Positions 1 to 9,492 of a stretch of 64,000 bases of DNA are shown here, one piece after another; position 1 is the first letter of the stretch; each line of letters begins with the position of its first letter. Source of the DNA: Thiothrix eikelboomii (lineage in GTDB: Bacteria > Pseudomonadota > Gammaproteobacteria > Thiotrichales > Thiotrichaceae); contig NZ_FUYB01000001.1 of the NCBI RefSeq assembly GCF_900167255.1, positions 213,632-277,631 on the forward strand, in the 5' to 3' direction. The notes beneath the pieces are model-generated. The model was not told where the DNA came from, made no database searches, and was given only the letters and a program-made list of their open reading frames with translations. Both the position numbers and the translations under genes were made by a program.

Positions 1-376
1 CACTGCTTTTACCGTTAGAGCCAGTAATCGCCACGATGGGGGCTTGAGCCACTCGGACAAATAACTCAATATCGCCAATAACCTCAGCACCACGCTGTTT
101 AGCGGCATGAATTTCAGGAGTGGCAATGGCAATCCCTGGGCTAACAACTAAAGTCTGAGCCTGCTCAAACCAAGCACTTATTGCGGAAAACTGACCAAAG
201 AAATACGGCACTTCTGCAAAATGCTGAGCTAACTCCTCTTTGCCCGGTGGATCTATGCGGCTATCCACCACCGCAAAATCTATACCCGCTGCCTTTAAAT
301 AGCGCGCAACAGACAATCCAGTCACCCCAAGGCCGACAACTAAAGTGCTCCAATTTGAACTAGCCGTTGACTTCAT
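1..376 (-). CDS. murD: UDP-N-acetylmuramoylalanine--D-glutamate ligase (MurD), N-terminal part
   Basis: Cytoplasmic Mur ligase that adds D-glutamate to UDP-MurNAc-L-Ala. Only the first ~125 residues are present; the gene runs off the left edge of the window. The visible part has the N-terminal Rossmann-type segment (LVVGLGVTGLSVARYLK near residues 12-28) and ends in the P-loop ITGSNGKS that binds ATP. The start codon overlaps the mraY stop codon by one base (TAATG), which indicates translational coupling inside the dcw operon. Gene order mraY-murD is standard. Identification is firm; downstream integrity cannot be judged. Confidence 0.95.
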   Translation of the reverse strand, partial: MKSTASSNWSTLVVGLGVTGLSVARYLKAAGIDFAVVDSRIDPPGKEELAQHFAEVPYFFGQFSAISAWFEQAQTLVVSPGIAIATPEIHAAKQRGAEVIGDIELFVRVAQAPIVAITGSNGKSS

Positions 377-1458
377 TAGCGCACCTTCAAAGTAGCTAAA
401 CCAATCATGACCAAGACCACGGTAATGATCCAAAAACGCACAATCACTTTCGGTTCAGGCCAGCCTTTCTTTTCATAGTGATGGTGTAAAGGTGCCATAC
501 GGAAAATGCGCTTCCCACCTGTTGCCTTAAAATAGCCCACCTGCAAAATCACCGATAAGGTTTCTAGTACAAAAACCCCGCCCATAATGGCCAGTACAAT
601 TTCTTGGCGAACCACAATCGCAACAATGGCTAAGGCTGCACCTAAAGCCAAAGCGCCTACATCCCCCATAAAGACTTGCGCAGGATAGGAGTTAAACCAA
701 AGAAATCCTAAACCAGCCCCGACAATTGCTGAGCAAAACACCAGCATCTCACCCGCACCGGGTACTTTGGGTACACCTAAATAAGTTGAAATCGAGGCAT
801 GACCACTGGCATAAGCAAACACACCCAAACCACCGGCGACCAGAATAGTGGGCATAATCGCTAAGCCGTCGAGACCATCCGTCAGGTTGACCGCATTGCT
901 AGTACCTATCAGCACCAAATAAACCCAAGGAATAAATAACCAACCCATTTCCCAATGGACACCCTTCAAAACTGGCATATACAAGGTTATTTCCGTCGGA
1001 GATTGAGCGGTATAAAATAAGAAAAAGGCGGCGGCAAAACCGACTAAAGTTAAGCCCACCGTTTTTTGGCGTGCCGTTAACCCTAAGTTACGTCGTTTCT
1101 TCAGCTTGATGTAATCGTCTAAACCACCGACCAAACCAAATCCCAGCATCACCGCCAGCGCAACCCAAGTAAACCGATTACTTAAATCGGCCCACAATAA
1201 GGTTGACACGCTAATCGCAAGGATAACCATGACCCCACCCATGGTCGGTGTACCTGCCTTCATTTGATGTTGAGGGCCATCCTCACGAATGTACTGACCA
1301 ATTTTCAAGCGTGTGAGTGCTCGAATCATCGCCGGTCCAGTCCAGAGTGCAATCGCTAAAGCGGTGAGTACACCTAAAATAGCGCGGAAAGTTAGGTATT
1401 GAAAAACATTAAAACCACTATACAGATCGCTCAGTTGTGCAAAGAGCCAGACTAGCAT
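376..1458 (-). CDS. mraY: Phospho-N-acetylmuramoyl-pentapeptide-transferase
   Basis: Integral membrane enzyme that transfers phospho-MurNAc-pentapeptide to undecaprenyl phosphate to form lipid I. The product is 360 aa, the usual family length, with about ten hydrophobic segments. Family motifs are visible: GGLDDYIK near residue 112, [13 protein letters not shown] near 188 and the C-terminal histidine cluster HHHYEKKGW near 325. It overlaps the end of murF by 7 bases and abuts murD, so it is co-transcribed with the dcw genes. Nothing atypical. Confidence 0.97.
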   Translation of the reverse strand: MLVWLFAQLSDLYSGFNVFQYLTFRAILGVLTALAIALWTGPAMIRALTRLKIGQYIREDGPQHQMKAGTPTMGGVMVILAISVSTLLWADLSNRFTWVALAVMLGFGLVGGLDDYIKLKKRRNLGLTARQKTVGLTLVGFAAAFFLFYTAQSPTEITLYMPVLKGVHWEMGWLFIPWVYLVLIGTSNAVNLTDGLDGLAIMPTILVAGGLGVFAYASGHASISTYLGVPKVPGAGEMLVFCSAIVGAGLGFLWFNSYPAQVFMGDVGALALGAALAIVAIVVRQEIVLAIMGGVFVLETLSVILQVGYFKATGGKRIFRMAPLHHHYEKKGWPEPKVIVRFWIITVVLVMIGLATLKVR

Positions 1459-2813
1459 GTAGCGACTCCTTGCTCAGTCAAAGCCTCAACTACCCGTTCC
1501 ATCCGTGCAGAACGTGAGCCTTTCACCAAGATTTGAGTGTCAAGGGTCAAGTTTGGCCTTAATGCCGCTAGTAAGTCGGCTAAGTCCTGAAAAGCATAAG
1601 CCCCTTCACCAAACGCTTGGCTAGCAGCGGCACTTAAACGCCCTAACGTATAAATTTCATCAATTTTTGCTGCTTTTGCGATTTGCCCAATTTCAAAATG
1701 CAGTTGTTCACCGGTTGCGCCCAATTCAGCCATATCCCCTAAGATTAAAATTTTTCTTCCCTGTTGTTCGGCAAGCACTGCCACCGCAGCAGCGGTCGAA
1801 CTTGGATTTGCATTGTAAGTATCATCAATCACTAAACCACCATGCTGACCCTGCTTGGGATTTAAGCGCCCTTTAACCGGCTGCAAGGACTCTAAACCTT
1901 GCTGAATCACGGTCAAGGGTAAGCCCAGCGCGGAAGCACCGGCTGCCGCTGCTAAGGCATTTAATTGATTATGTTTGCCCAAAAGTTTCAAATGCACCCT
2001 GACGGAATCAGCGCCGTAGTGAATCACTAATTGCTGGTCAAGACTCAGCTCACCACGTAAATCCGCATCACTAGCAAAGCCAAAACTCAGTAAACGGCGG
2101 TGCTTATTTAAATCGTGCCAATAAGCAGCATAAGCATCATCCGCATTAATCACCGCCACCCCATCGGCTGCTAGACCCGCAAAAATCTCACCTTTAGCCC
2201 GTGCAACACCCGCTAAATCCCCAAATCCCTCTAAATGAGCGGCCCCAGCATTATTCAGAATGGCGACTTTGGGTAAAACCAAATGGGTCAGATAATCAAT
2301 TTCACCAAAATGATTAGCTCCCATTTCAATCACCGCAAACTGGTCTTCTGCCCGTAAGCGTAATAAAGTTAGTGGCACACCCAACTCATTATTTAAATTC
2401 CCCACCGTGGCTAAAGTTTGGCCTTGCTGACTCAAAATAGCCGTGAGCATTTCTTTTAAGGTGGTTTTGCCATTGCTACCCGTCAGACCGATCACGGGTT
2501 GAGTAAACTGTTGTCGCCAATGCTTCGCCAATTGCCCCAAAGCCAAACTCACATCCGGCACTATCACTTGCGGGATTGGCGCAGCCACCGGACGTGTCAC
2601 TAAAGCCGCACTCGCCTTACCGACGACTTGTGGTACGAATTCATGCGCATCAAAGCGCTCACCTTTGAGGGCTAAAAATAAATCCCCCGCTTGCACAGCC
2701 CGCGAATCGCGCTCTGGTCGTTCTAAATTGAGTTGCTGGGCAGCCGCTAAACTCACCTGATACAAAGGTGCTTGCAGCAACTCGGCCACTTGAGCTAGGC
2801 TCAACCAAGTCAT
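1452..2813 (-). CDS. murF: UDP-N-acetylmuramoyl-tripeptide--D-alanyl-D-alanine ligase
   Basis: Cytoplasmic Mur ligase that attaches D-Ala-D-Ala to the UDP-MurNAc tripeptide. The 453-aa product has the ATP-binding loop TGSNGKT at residues 111-117, the Mur central-domain motif [12 protein letters not shown], and the C-terminal domain segment [10 protein letters not shown]. Its ATG overlaps the murE stop by 4 bases (ATGA), which suggests coupled translation. Length and motif order match gammaproteobacterial MurF. Confidence 0.96.
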   Translation of the reverse strand: MTWLSLAQVAELLQAPLYQVSLAAAQQLNLERPERDSRAVQAGDLFLALKGERFDAHEFVPQVVGKASAALVTRPVAAPIPQVIVPDVSLALGQLAKHWRQQFTQPVIGLTGSNGKTTLKEMLTAILSQQGQTLATVGNLNNELGVPLTLLRLRAEDQFAVIEMGANHFGEIDYLTHLVLPKVAILNNAGAAHLEGFGDLAGVARAKGEIFAGLAADGVAVINADDAYAAYWHDLNKHRRLLSFGFASDADLRGELSLDQQLVIHYGADSVRVHLKLLGKHNQLNALAAAAGASALGLPLTVIQQGLESLQPVKGRLNPKQGQHGGLVIDDTYNANPSSTAAAVAVLAEQQGRKILILGDMAELGATGEQLHFEIGQIAKAAKIDEIYTLGRLSAAASQAFGEGAYAFQDLADLLAALRPNLTLDTQILVKGSRSARMERVVEALTEQGVATC

Positions 2814-4297
2814 ACGCCGTACTCCTGCAAAGCCAAATAGGCTTGAGTACGATCATCGAAAGGAATCGAGCGATCTGCCAAAATCTGCACGGTTTCATGG
2901 CCCTTACCAGCAATTACGACTGTATCGCCCGCTTTAGCTTGCTGGATAGCTAAACGAATCGCTGCCGCACGATCATGCTCAAAATAGATCTTTTCAGGCT
3001 GAGCAAAACCGGCACGAATATTGGAAAAAATAATTTGTGGATTTTCTGTACGAGGATTGTCGTCCGTCACGATCACTAGGTTCGCTATTTGTTCAGCTAT
3101 TTTTGCCATTAAGGGGCGTTTACCAGCATCTCGATCCCCACCACAGCCAAACACACAGATTAACCGCCCTAAAGTATGGGCTTTAGCCGCCTGTAGGGCT
3201 TGCTGCAAAGCGGTTGGAGTATGTGCAAAATCAACCACGACCAATAAACCTGTTGCTTTACCCGCACACTCCACCCGCTGCATACGTCCGGGTACTGTTT
3301 GCACCTGTTGAAAGGCAGTCAAAGCAGCATCTAAAGACCAACCCTTCGCTAATACACTCGTTAAAGCAGCTAAGAGATTGTGTAGATTAAAACGCCCTAA
3401 CACCGGGGCGGTTAATTGGCCAACACCCAAAGGTGTGGTCACGGTCGCTTGAATACCGCGAGCATCAAACTGCGCCTCCGTAGCAATGACCGCATCCGCT
3501 GGATAGTCAGCAGCAGCGCCCACACCATAACCCCAAACTTTCACAGGGCTTTGGCTCAATTCTTTAGCTAGATCCTGCCCAAACGCATCATCTAAATTCA
3601 AAACGACCTGTTGTAACGCTGGCCAATGAAATAATTTACGTTTAGCAGCAGCATAAGCCTCCACTGTGCCATGATAGTCCAAATGATCGCGGGTCAGATT
3701 AGTCAGCACAGCTAGCTCAAATTGCACTCCATTCACCCGCCCTTGATCAAGAGCATGTGAGGACACCTCCATCGCAACTGTTTTAAAACCTTGCTGCTTA
3801 AGCTCGTGGAATTGCTGTTGTACTTGAATCGCATCCGGCGTGGTATGTGTCCCTTTTTGCAAAGCACCCGGTTGACCACGACCTAAAGTACCTAAAACCG
3901 CTGCCGGCTCGCCTAAATAAGTTAACGCCTCTGCAATAAAATGCGTCGTGGAGGTTTTGCCATCTGTACCTGTTAGGCCAATCACCGATAAATCAGCGGC
4001 CGTCACTTGATAATAACGTTGCGCGATTAAACCTAACACTTTGGATAACTGTGGCACAGCCACTAGTGGCACGGACAAAAGGGGCAAGTCTAACTCTGCA
4101 ACAGGTTCATATAAAACCACGACCGCCCCTGCCTCAAGTGCTGCAGCTGCATAAGCTAGGCCATGTTGACGAGTACCTTGCAAAGCGATAAAAGCCATAC
4201 CCGCTTGAATTTGACGATGATCCAACGCCAAACCACGAATACTTAAGTTTGGAACATCCTGAGTAAAACCGTCTAATAAATTGGCCAGCTGCTTCAC
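2810..4297 (-). CDS. murE: UDP-N-acetylmuramoyl-L-alanyl-D-glutamate--2,6-diaminopimelate ligase
   Basis: Mur ligase that adds the third residue of the peptide stem. The 495-aa product has the P-loop TGTDGKT near residues 109-115 and the DNPR motif near 412, which in this family selects meso-diaminopimelate rather than lysine, as expected in a Gram-negative cell wall. It starts 4 bases inside the end of ftsI (ATGA overlap) and ends with the same type of overlap into murF, so three successive genes are tightly coupled. Confidence 0.97.
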   Translation of the reverse strand: MKQLANLLDGFTQDVPNLSIRGLALDHRQIQAGMAFIALQGTRQHGLAYAAAALEAGAVVVLYEPVAELDLPLLSVPLVAVPQLSKVLGLIAQRYYQVTAADLSVIGLTGTDGKTSTTHFIAEALTYLGEPAAVLGTLGRGQPGALQKGTHTTPDAIQVQQQFHELKQQGFKTVAMEVSSHALDQGRVNGVQFELAVLTNLTRDHLDYHGTVEAYAAAKRKLFHWPALQQVVLNLDDAFGQDLAKELSQSPVKVWGYGVGAAADYPADAVIATEAQFDARGIQATVTTPLGVGQLTAPVLGRFNLHNLLAALTSVLAKGWSLDAALTAFQQVQTVPGRMQRVECAGKATGLLVVVDFAHTPTALQQALQAAKAHTLGRLICVFGCGGDRDAGKRPLMAKIAEQIANLVIVTDDNPRTENPQIIFSNIRAGFAQPEKIYFEHDRAAAIRLAIQQAKAGDTVVIAGKGHETVQILADRSIPFDDRTQAYLALQEYGV

Positions 4298-6117
4298 GTA
4301 TTGCCCTCTTTAATTGTTTTTGTATCGGCTTGTTTTAAGTCATCGGGTGGAATATCTAATAAGCGTAAGGCCTCTGCCATCACCTTAGAAAACACGGGAG
4401 CCGCAGCACGTCCACCACTATCATCTTTTTTCGGCTCATCAATTTGTACCGCGACCACTAAGCGCGGCCGACTCGCGGGGGCGATGCCACTGAAACTTGT
4501 CATATAGCGCGTATTGCTATAGGCATTATTGATAAATTTATAGGCCGTACCTGTTTTACCTGCGATCCGATACCCATCAATCATCGCTCGTTTACCCGTC
4601 CCATCGGCTTGAACCACCGCCTCCATCATCTTCACGACTGCCTGAGCATTAGCGGCGGACATCACGGTTTGAGCCAAAGGCAATTTATCCAGTTTATAAA
4701 TCGTGGCAGGCATCAACTGACCTTGGTTAGCTAAAGCACTATAAGCATGTGTCAGTTGCAATAAACTGGTGGATAAACCATAGCCATAGCCATGTGAGGC
4801 ATGATCGACTTTGCCCCATTCTGTGTAACTTGAAAGTTGGCCTGAGCTTTCACTGGGGAAACCTGCTGCAGGAACACGCCCTAAACCTAAACGGCTCAGA
4901 AACATCCAATGATCGCGTGGATTCATTAACAAAGCGACCCGACTTGCGCCCACATTACTGGATTTGGCTAGCAAACTCGCTAAGGAGATCGGCCCATAAT
5001 TGCTAGGATCACGCACCGTATATTTGCCAAACTTTAATTGCCCGGGTGAGGTATCAATTTCCACCTCCGGTGATAACACCCGTGACTCTAAGGCCGCCGC
5101 CACCGTTAAAGGCTTTAAGGTAGAACCGGGTTCTGATTTATCCGTAACCGCTCGATTCCGATAATTTTGAGCATCCAATTGTTTACGATTATTGGGATTG
5201 AATGAAGGCAAATTAGCCATCGCGAGGATTTCACCGGTTTGGGCATCCATCACAATAATCGAGCCAGCCTTAGCTTCCAAACGGACTACTTGCTCTTTGA
5301 GCTGCTTATACGCGATATATTGAATCCGCCGATCAATACTCAGCTGAACCGCTTGACCAGGCACCATATCCTTTAGGCTTTCGATACTTTCAACAATCCG
5401 ATTACGCCCATCTTTGACGACTCGCATCCGCCCGTCTTGACCTGCTAACAGCGTATCGCTAACTTTTTCGATACCCTCGATGCCCTTACCGTCGGTATCA
5501 GTCATCCCCAAGACATGGCCACTGGTTTCTGCTAAAGGATAAAAACGCCGATACCCCAATGTACTTTCAATACCTGGTATATCTAAAGCGAGGATGTCTT
5601 CCGCTAATTCAGGAGGTAATTGTCGACCGAGATAATAAAAATTCTTACTGCGTGCTTCCTCAAGGTTTTGTAATAATTGCCCCGGAGGATACTCCAGAAT
5701 TTCCTCGACTCGACGCAAGGACTCTTCTAACTTAACAAAGCGAGTTGTCGCTAAAGCACGTTCAGCCGCTAAGCGCTCATCACCTTGCGTCGCTTCTGCT
5801 AAACGCAAGGCCGCCTCATACTCATCCCGCAAACTAGTGCGCGTATCTAATAATAATTTAGGATTGCAGCTTAAGGTTTGAACGGGGGTACTGACTGCCA
5901 TCGGATCGCCATTGCGATCTAAAATCATCCCACGATAAGCAGGAACCGTCACAATTTTGGTTTGACGCTGATCAGCACGCTCTTGCAACATAGACTGGTC
6001 AAAGATCTCCAACCAAACTGCTCTGAGCATCAGCACACCAATAATCGCCAGCAAAGCCAACATTAAGAAGCGTCTTCTTCCTTGAAAAACGGGCGATGCT
6101 AGTTTGCGTTTACTCAT
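4294..6117 (-). CDS. ftsI: Peptidoglycan D,D-transpeptidase FtsI (PBP3)
   Basis: Septal class B penicillin-binding protein. The 607-aa product has a short basic cytoplasmic N-terminus, one transmembrane helix at about residues 15-35, a pedestal/dimerisation region, and a transpeptidase domain with the three active-site motifs: STLK (catalytic Ser near 332), SSN near 390 and KTGT near 518. It lies between ftsL and murE with 4-base overlaps on both sides. An insert rich in Glu/Arg/Ala near residues 85-135 follows the HMM-conserved RGMI(L)DRNG motif and may form a coiled coil; otherwise the protein is typical. Confidence 0.96.
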   Translation of the reverse strand: MSKRKLASPVFQGRRRFLMLALLAIIGVLMLRAVWLEIFDQSMLQERADQRQTKIVTVPAYRGMILDRNGDPMAVSTPVQTLSCNPKLLLDTRTSLRDEYEAALRLAEATQGDERLAAERALATTRFVKLEESLRRVEEILEYPPGQLLQNLEEARSKNFYYLGRQLPPELAEDILALDIPGIESTLGYRRFYPLAETSGHVLGMTDTDGKGIEGIEKVSDTLLAGQDGRMRVVKDGRNRIVESIESLKDMVPGQAVQLSIDRRIQYIAYKQLKEQVVRLEAKAGSIIVMDAQTGEILAMANLPSFNPNNRKQLDAQNYRNRAVTDKSEPGSTLKPLTVAAALESRVLSPEVEIDTSPGQLKFGKYTVRDPSNYGPISLASLLAKSSNVGASRVALLMNPRDHWMFLSRLGLGRVPAAGFPSESSGQLSSYTEWGKVDHASHGYGYGLSTSLLQLTHAYSALANQGQLMPATIYKLDKLPLAQTVMSAANAQAVVKMMEAVVQADGTGKRAMIDGYRIAGKTGTAYKFINNAYSNTRYMTSFSGIAPASRPRLVVAVQIDEPKKDDSGGRAAAPVFSKVMAEALRLLDIPPDDLKQADTKTIKEGNT

Positions 6118-6392
6118 TCACGAATTACCTGCGTGTTGTCTGCCATGGGTTTTTGCATACCTAAAACATTTTTGGCTTGGTCTTCTACACGCACTTGATT
6201 TAACTGGGTGCTCTGCTCGAGAATGAGACGACTCCAATTGGCACTGAGCTGGTCGCGCTCTTTTTGCATCTGCTGCAATTCACCAAATAACTGACGCGCA
6301 TGATGACGATTGGCCACCACCATCACTGCCAATACAATTACTAACACATAGAGCATCGCCGTAGCTAAGCTTTGCCAGCGGTGTAGGTTCAT
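6114..6392 (-). CDS. ftsL: Cell division protein FtsL
   Basis: Small bitopic divisome protein that works with FtsB and FtsQ upstream of FtsWI. The 92-aa product has a short cytoplasmic tail, one transmembrane helix at about residues 10-27 (MLYVLVIVLAVMVVANRH) and a periplasmic coiled-coil rich in Gln, Glu and Leu, ending in a VIRE tail. Position between rsmH (2-base gap) and ftsI (ATGA overlap) supports the call as strongly as the sequence does, because FtsL is poorly conserved. Confidence 0.9.
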   Translation of the reverse strand: MNLHRWQSLATAMLYVLVIVLAVMVVANRHHARQLFGELQQMQKERDQLSANWSRLILEQSTQLNQVRVEDQAKNVLGMQKPMADNTQVIRE

Positions 6393-6394
6393 CC

Positions 6395-7327
6395 TTAGAT
6401 CTTCTCAGCAACCCTTAAAGTCGCGCTGCGCGCACGTACATTGACTTCAACCTCGGCCTCACTCGGCCGCAAACCTTTCCCCACCAAGCGCAGCGGTGGA
6501 GTCATCGCTATCGCTTGAATCGGCAAACCCTTTGGCAACCGAGGCGGTGTAGCATGCTCACGCATAAAATGCTTAACCATTCGGTCTTCTAAGGAATGAA
6601 AGCTAATCACGGCTAAACGTCCACCACTTTTTAAATGTTTTAAACTAGCCTTCAAGCCAGCTTCTAAATCGTCTAACTCTTGATTCACTTTAATCCGAAT
6701 CGCTTGAAAACTACGGGTTGCAGGGTTTTTACCCGGCTCACGCTTAGGCACTGCTTTAGCAATTAAATCCGCCAGCTGCACAGTGGTTGCTATCGACTCA
6801 CTCGCACGCGCTTTAACAATGGCGCGAGCAATTTGCCGTGAAAAGCGTTCTTCCCCATACAACCACAAGACTTGAGCAATGTCCTTTTCATCCGCTTGCA
6901 TTAACCATTGCTGAGCACTTAAGCCCAGTGCTGGGTTCATCCGCATATCCAAAGCACCTTCACGCATAAAACTAAAACCACGTTCAGCTTCATCGAGTTG
7001 TGGCGATGACACCCCTAAATCCAGCAATAAACCATCAATGGTTGGTGCTAAACCTAACTCAAGCAAAGCCTGTGGAAAATCCCGAAACGAACCCTGCCAA
7101 ATCTTAAAACGCGGGTCACCTTGATGAGCGGTGAGCGCATGCTGAATCGCACTGGGATCTTTATCAATCGCTACTAAACGCCCGTCTACATCAAGACTTT
7201 CAAGAATCTTGGCAGCATGCCCACCACGTCCATAAGTACCATCCACATAAACGCCCTTGGAGTTTATATGGAGAGCCGTTACCGCTTCGTTCAGCAGTAC
7301 GGTGGTATGCACAAGTACTTTTGACAT
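6395..7327 (-). CDS. rsmH: 16S rRNA (cytosine(1402)-N(4))-methyltransferase
   Basis: S-adenosylmethionine-dependent methyltransferase acting on C1402 in the decoding centre of 16S rRNA (also called MraW). From ATG at 7327 the product is 310 aa with the SAM motif [10 protein letters not shown] near residue 30, [13 protein letters not shown] near 100, and the C-terminal [15 protein letters not shown]. The chosen start overlaps the mraZ stop as TGATG; in-frame GTG and TTG codons 3 and 9 bases upstream are less likely. Second gene of the dcw operon. Confidence 0.95.
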   Translation of the reverse strand: MSKVLVHTTVLLNEAVTALHINSKGVYVDGTYGRGGHAAKILESLDVDGRLVAIDKDPSAIQHALTAHQGDPRFKIWQGSFRDFPQALLELGLAPTIDGLLLDLGVSSPQLDEAERGFSFMREGALDMRMNPALGLSAQQWLMQADEKDIAQVLWLYGEERFSRQIARAIVKARASESIATTVQLADLIAKAVPKREPGKNPATRSFQAIRIKVNQELDDLEAGLKASLKHLKSGGRLAVISFHSLEDRMVKHFMREHATPPRLPKGLPIQAIAMTPPLRLVGKGLRPSEAEVEVNVRARSATLRVAEKI

Positions 7328-7782
7328 CACATGCAAACCTGACTTAATAAGTCATCAGCTTCATCGTCGGCACGAGCTTCTTGTAACCAAAGATCACGGG
7401 CTTGTTGCCACTGGTCTGCATCCCATAATTCAAACTTATTAATTTGCCCGACTAATACCACTCGTTTGTCTAAACCTGCATATTCGCGCAAAGGTGCTGG
7501 CAGTAAGACTCGTCCTTGTACATCTAACTCCAGTTCAGCGGCATGCCCAAGGATCAGGCGTTGCATATTGCGCACACGGCGACTTAGATTAGGAAGACTC
7601 ATTAATGCTTGCTCTACCTTAAGCCATTGATCCATCGGATAAATCAATAGGCATTGATCAACATGGTCTACGGTGATGACAATCTGACCTGCTGCACTTG
7701 CTAAGATAGCGTCACGGTATTTCGAAGGCATTGACAGCCGCCCTTTGGTATCTATTGAAATGTTTGAGATGCCACGAAACAT
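7327..7782 (-). CDS. mraZ: Transcriptional regulator MraZ
   Basis: First gene of the dcw cluster. The 151-aa product carries two SpoVT/AbrB-like repeats: residues ~5-50 with [15 protein letters not shown], and ~78-120 with [19 protein letters not shown]. In E. coli MraZ represses its own operon by binding upstream direct repeats, and a matching repeat array lies 57-91 bases upstream here. The TGATG junction with rsmH indicates coupling. Confidence 0.96.
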   Translation of the reverse strand: MFRGISNISIDTKGRLSMPSKYRDAILASAAGQIVITVDHVDQCLLIYPMDQWLKVEQALMSLPNLSRRVRNMQRLILGHAAELELDVQGRVLLPAPLREYAGLDKRVVLVGQINKFELWDADQWQQARDLWLQEARADDEADDLLSQVCM

Positions 7783-7838
7783 GCTGTCACTCAGGGCTTT
7801 AGGTATCTTGGATAGTTTTTATCTAACAGTGAGTTTAG

Positions 7839-7873
7839 TCCACGTTTTTCTACTTTTCCCCACTTTTTCCCAC
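7839..7873 (-). promoter_or_regulatory. MraZ operator: four GTGGG-like boxes at 10-bp spacing
   Basis: On the minus strand, reading toward mraZ, the boxes are GTGGGAAAAA, GTGGGGAAAA, GTAGAAAAAC and GTGGA, each starting 10 bases after the previous one. MraZ of other bacteria binds TGGG-type direct repeats with this helical period, so this is very likely the autoregulatory site. The third box is degenerate. The identification rests on the pattern and its position between the likely promoter and mraZ. Confidence 0.8.
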
Positions 7874-7892
7874 CATACCCTAAATGATAGAA

Positions 7893-7898
7893 ATTATA
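7893..7898 (-). promoter_or_regulatory. Possible -10 element of the dcw promoter
   Basis: The minus strand reads GGGATATAATTTC, with a perfect TATAAT just upstream of the MraZ boxes. No good -35 lies 17 bases away; the TTGACA at 7907-7912 is only 8 bases from TATAAT. The call is therefore weak. The rest of 7899-8120 is AT-rich and holds no recognisable gene. Confidence 0.35.
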
Positions 7899-8120
7899 TC
7901 CCACCCTGTCAATCAAATGGCGGCTTGGGTTGCTTGAAAAGCTGCAGGGCGGCCGTAAAATTCCGGCTGAAATTAGCCGAAGAATTAATCAGCTATTGAT
8001 GGAGAACTAATCGAATGTATGGGGGGGTGAGTAAATAGAACCGAAACAGCCAATGAATTAATTGAACACAATTAGAACATTATTCGATCATTATTAGATA
8101 ATTATTTATACAATTTGAGG

Positions 8121-8487
8121 AAAAAATAGCCGATCTGTAAGCCGGGTTCTGTCGAGGACAATCATTCATCTAGGGTATACGTCACCATATACCTCAAGCA
8201 ACCTACCCGAATGCAACGCGGGCCGCGTCAATGCATTCCTATTTGGTCTTGCTCCAGATGGGGTTTGCCCTGCCGCACACTGTTACCAATGGCGCGGTGC
8301 GCTCTTACCGCACCTTTTCACCCTTACCTAAGCTAATTAAATAGTTTAGGCGGTATATTTTCTGTGGCACTTTCCGTCGACTTGCGCCGCCCAGGCGTTA
8401 CCTGGCATCTTGCCCTATGGAGCCCGGACTTTCCTCCCCTTCGGTTTACTTGCGCAAACTGAAGCAGCGATTGCCCGATCGGCTAAG
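8121..8487 (-). ncRNA. rnpB: RNase P RNA, bacterial class A
   Basis: Catalytic RNA that matures tRNA 5' ends. Reading the minus strand, the conserved blocks appear in order: GAGGAAAGTCCGGGCTCC (8418-8435), the AGGTAACGCCTGGGCGG region, GGGTGAAAAGGTGCGGTAAG, TGGTAACAG, the GCAAGACCAAATAGGAATG region, CGGGTAGGTTGCTTGAGG and the 3' block ACAGAACCCGGCTTA. The ends pair as helix P1: TAGCCGATC (8477-8485) with GATCGGCTA (8127-8135). A T-run follows at 8121-8126. Length is about 360 nt. rnpB upstream of mraZ is also seen in pseudomonads. Confidence 0.96.
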
Positions 8488-8490
8488 TGC

Positions 8491-8519
8491 TTTATAGCAA
8501 AAAAGCAACGGCTTGTCTC
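8491..8519 (-). promoter_or_regulatory. rnpB promoter
   Basis: On the minus strand GAGACA (8514-8519) is followed after 17 bases by TATAAA (8491-8496). Transcription would begin 6-8 bases later, exactly at the 5' strand of helix P1. The promoter lies inside DNA that on the other strand encodes an Rhs remnant. Confidence 0.6.
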
Positions 8520-8770
8520 TAAGGCGCGGCACGATGTCACAGATGAGTTTGCTAATGGCGCGATGACGGCAGCTTTTGTGCATTTGTTTAATGCTGAATG
8601 GAGTCCGCGTTTCCACCGTCCAGAACCCGTCATGGAGTATGAGACAGCGGCACCTGCGATTGAGACGGGAGTAGCGGTTGCAACTACAGTGACCGATAAC
8701 TTTGAAGTTGCTGATTTTCATACCTACTTTGTGGGACAGTTCGGCGCTTGGGTGCATAATAGTTGTTGGA
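8494..8770 (+). pseudogene. Rhs / polymorphic-toxin remnant (pretoxin-HINT end)
   Basis: A reading frame without a credible start encodes two hallmarks of Rhs-type polymorphic toxins. The first, near 8535-8592, is FANGAMTAAFVHLFNAE, like the segment following the Rhs core. The second, near 8701-8766, contains EVADFHTYFVGQFGAWVHNS, the usual C-terminal end of the pretoxin HINT domain. The core repeats, most of the HINT domain and the toxin are missing. It begins next to rnpB, so it is most simply a relic left by deletion. Assignment is from motif recognition only. Confidence 0.65.
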
Positions 8771-8850
8771 GAAGGCTCGATGAGCTTATACCTATTCATT
8801 CTTCAAGTACTGTCGGTATTCGATCCGATTTGGTAAAGCTTTCAGATGAC

Positions 8851-9299
8851 ATGCACCCCATCTACCTCAACCCTCTCACCGATTTCGGCCTCAAAAAACT
8901 CTTCGGCGAAGAGCCGAATAAAGACCTGTTGATCAGCTTCCTCAACACCCTACTGCCCGCCCATCATTAAGTGTCGGAGCTGACCTACACTGAAAACGAA
9001 TACCAAGGCATCAGTGCCGCTGACCGCAAGGTCATTTTTGACCTCAACTGCCTCAGTCCGTCCGGTGAACGCTTTATTGTGAATTGCAGCGCGTCAAACA
9101 AATCTACTTCAAAGATCGTAGCCTGTTCTATTCCACCTTTGCGATTCAAGAACAAGCCAAATGCGGTGATTGGAACTACAAACTCGCCGCCGTTTACACC
9201 ATTGGCATTCTCGACTTTCTGATCGACGATCACGGGCAGGACGTGCTCTATCATGCTCAGCTCCCGCCCGAAGAGCGTCAAGTGTATGAGCGGATTTAG
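8851..9299 (+). pseudogene. Rpn-family PD-(D/E)XK nuclease/transposase, degraded
   Basis: The N-terminus YLNPLTDFGLKKLFGEEP is characteristic of the Rpn/TIGR01784 family of recombination-promoting nucleases. Three lesions are visible. An in-frame TAA at 8968-8970 sits where AAA would continue the protein into VSELTYTENEYQGISAADRK. A probable one-base loss near 9082 shifts the frame from FIV to the LQRVKQIYFKDRSLFYSTF segment. The protein then stops at 9299 after EERQVYERI, short of the usual C-terminal region. The catalytic core residues D (VIFDLNC) and the LQ motif are still readable across the shift. Non-functional. Confidence 0.85.
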
Positions 9300-9492
9300 A
9301 GATGTGCTTAATGAGCTTACAACCAGAGTACCTGCTATCAATTAGTTAGCCATTGATAGAGTGCCACCTATAGAAAATCAGCACAAAGCCAATCCAATTT
9401 CCAAACGACTGCGTATTAGCTTTATCCAGACCGCATCAGTTTTAAGCTACAGCGGGCTAGTACCTTAACCCTCAACTATCAAGGAAAACATC

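Noticed and set aside
7893-7912. TTGACA and TATAAT near mraZ read as a -35/-10 pair
   Set aside because: They are only 8 bases apart, which sigma-70 holoenzyme could not use together; only the -10 was kept, at low confidence.
8410-8970. A single 186-codon gene covering the Rhs and Rpn remnants
   Set aside because: Its beginning lies inside rnpB and it joins two unrelated family fragments by chance of frame; two separate pseudogenes explain it better.
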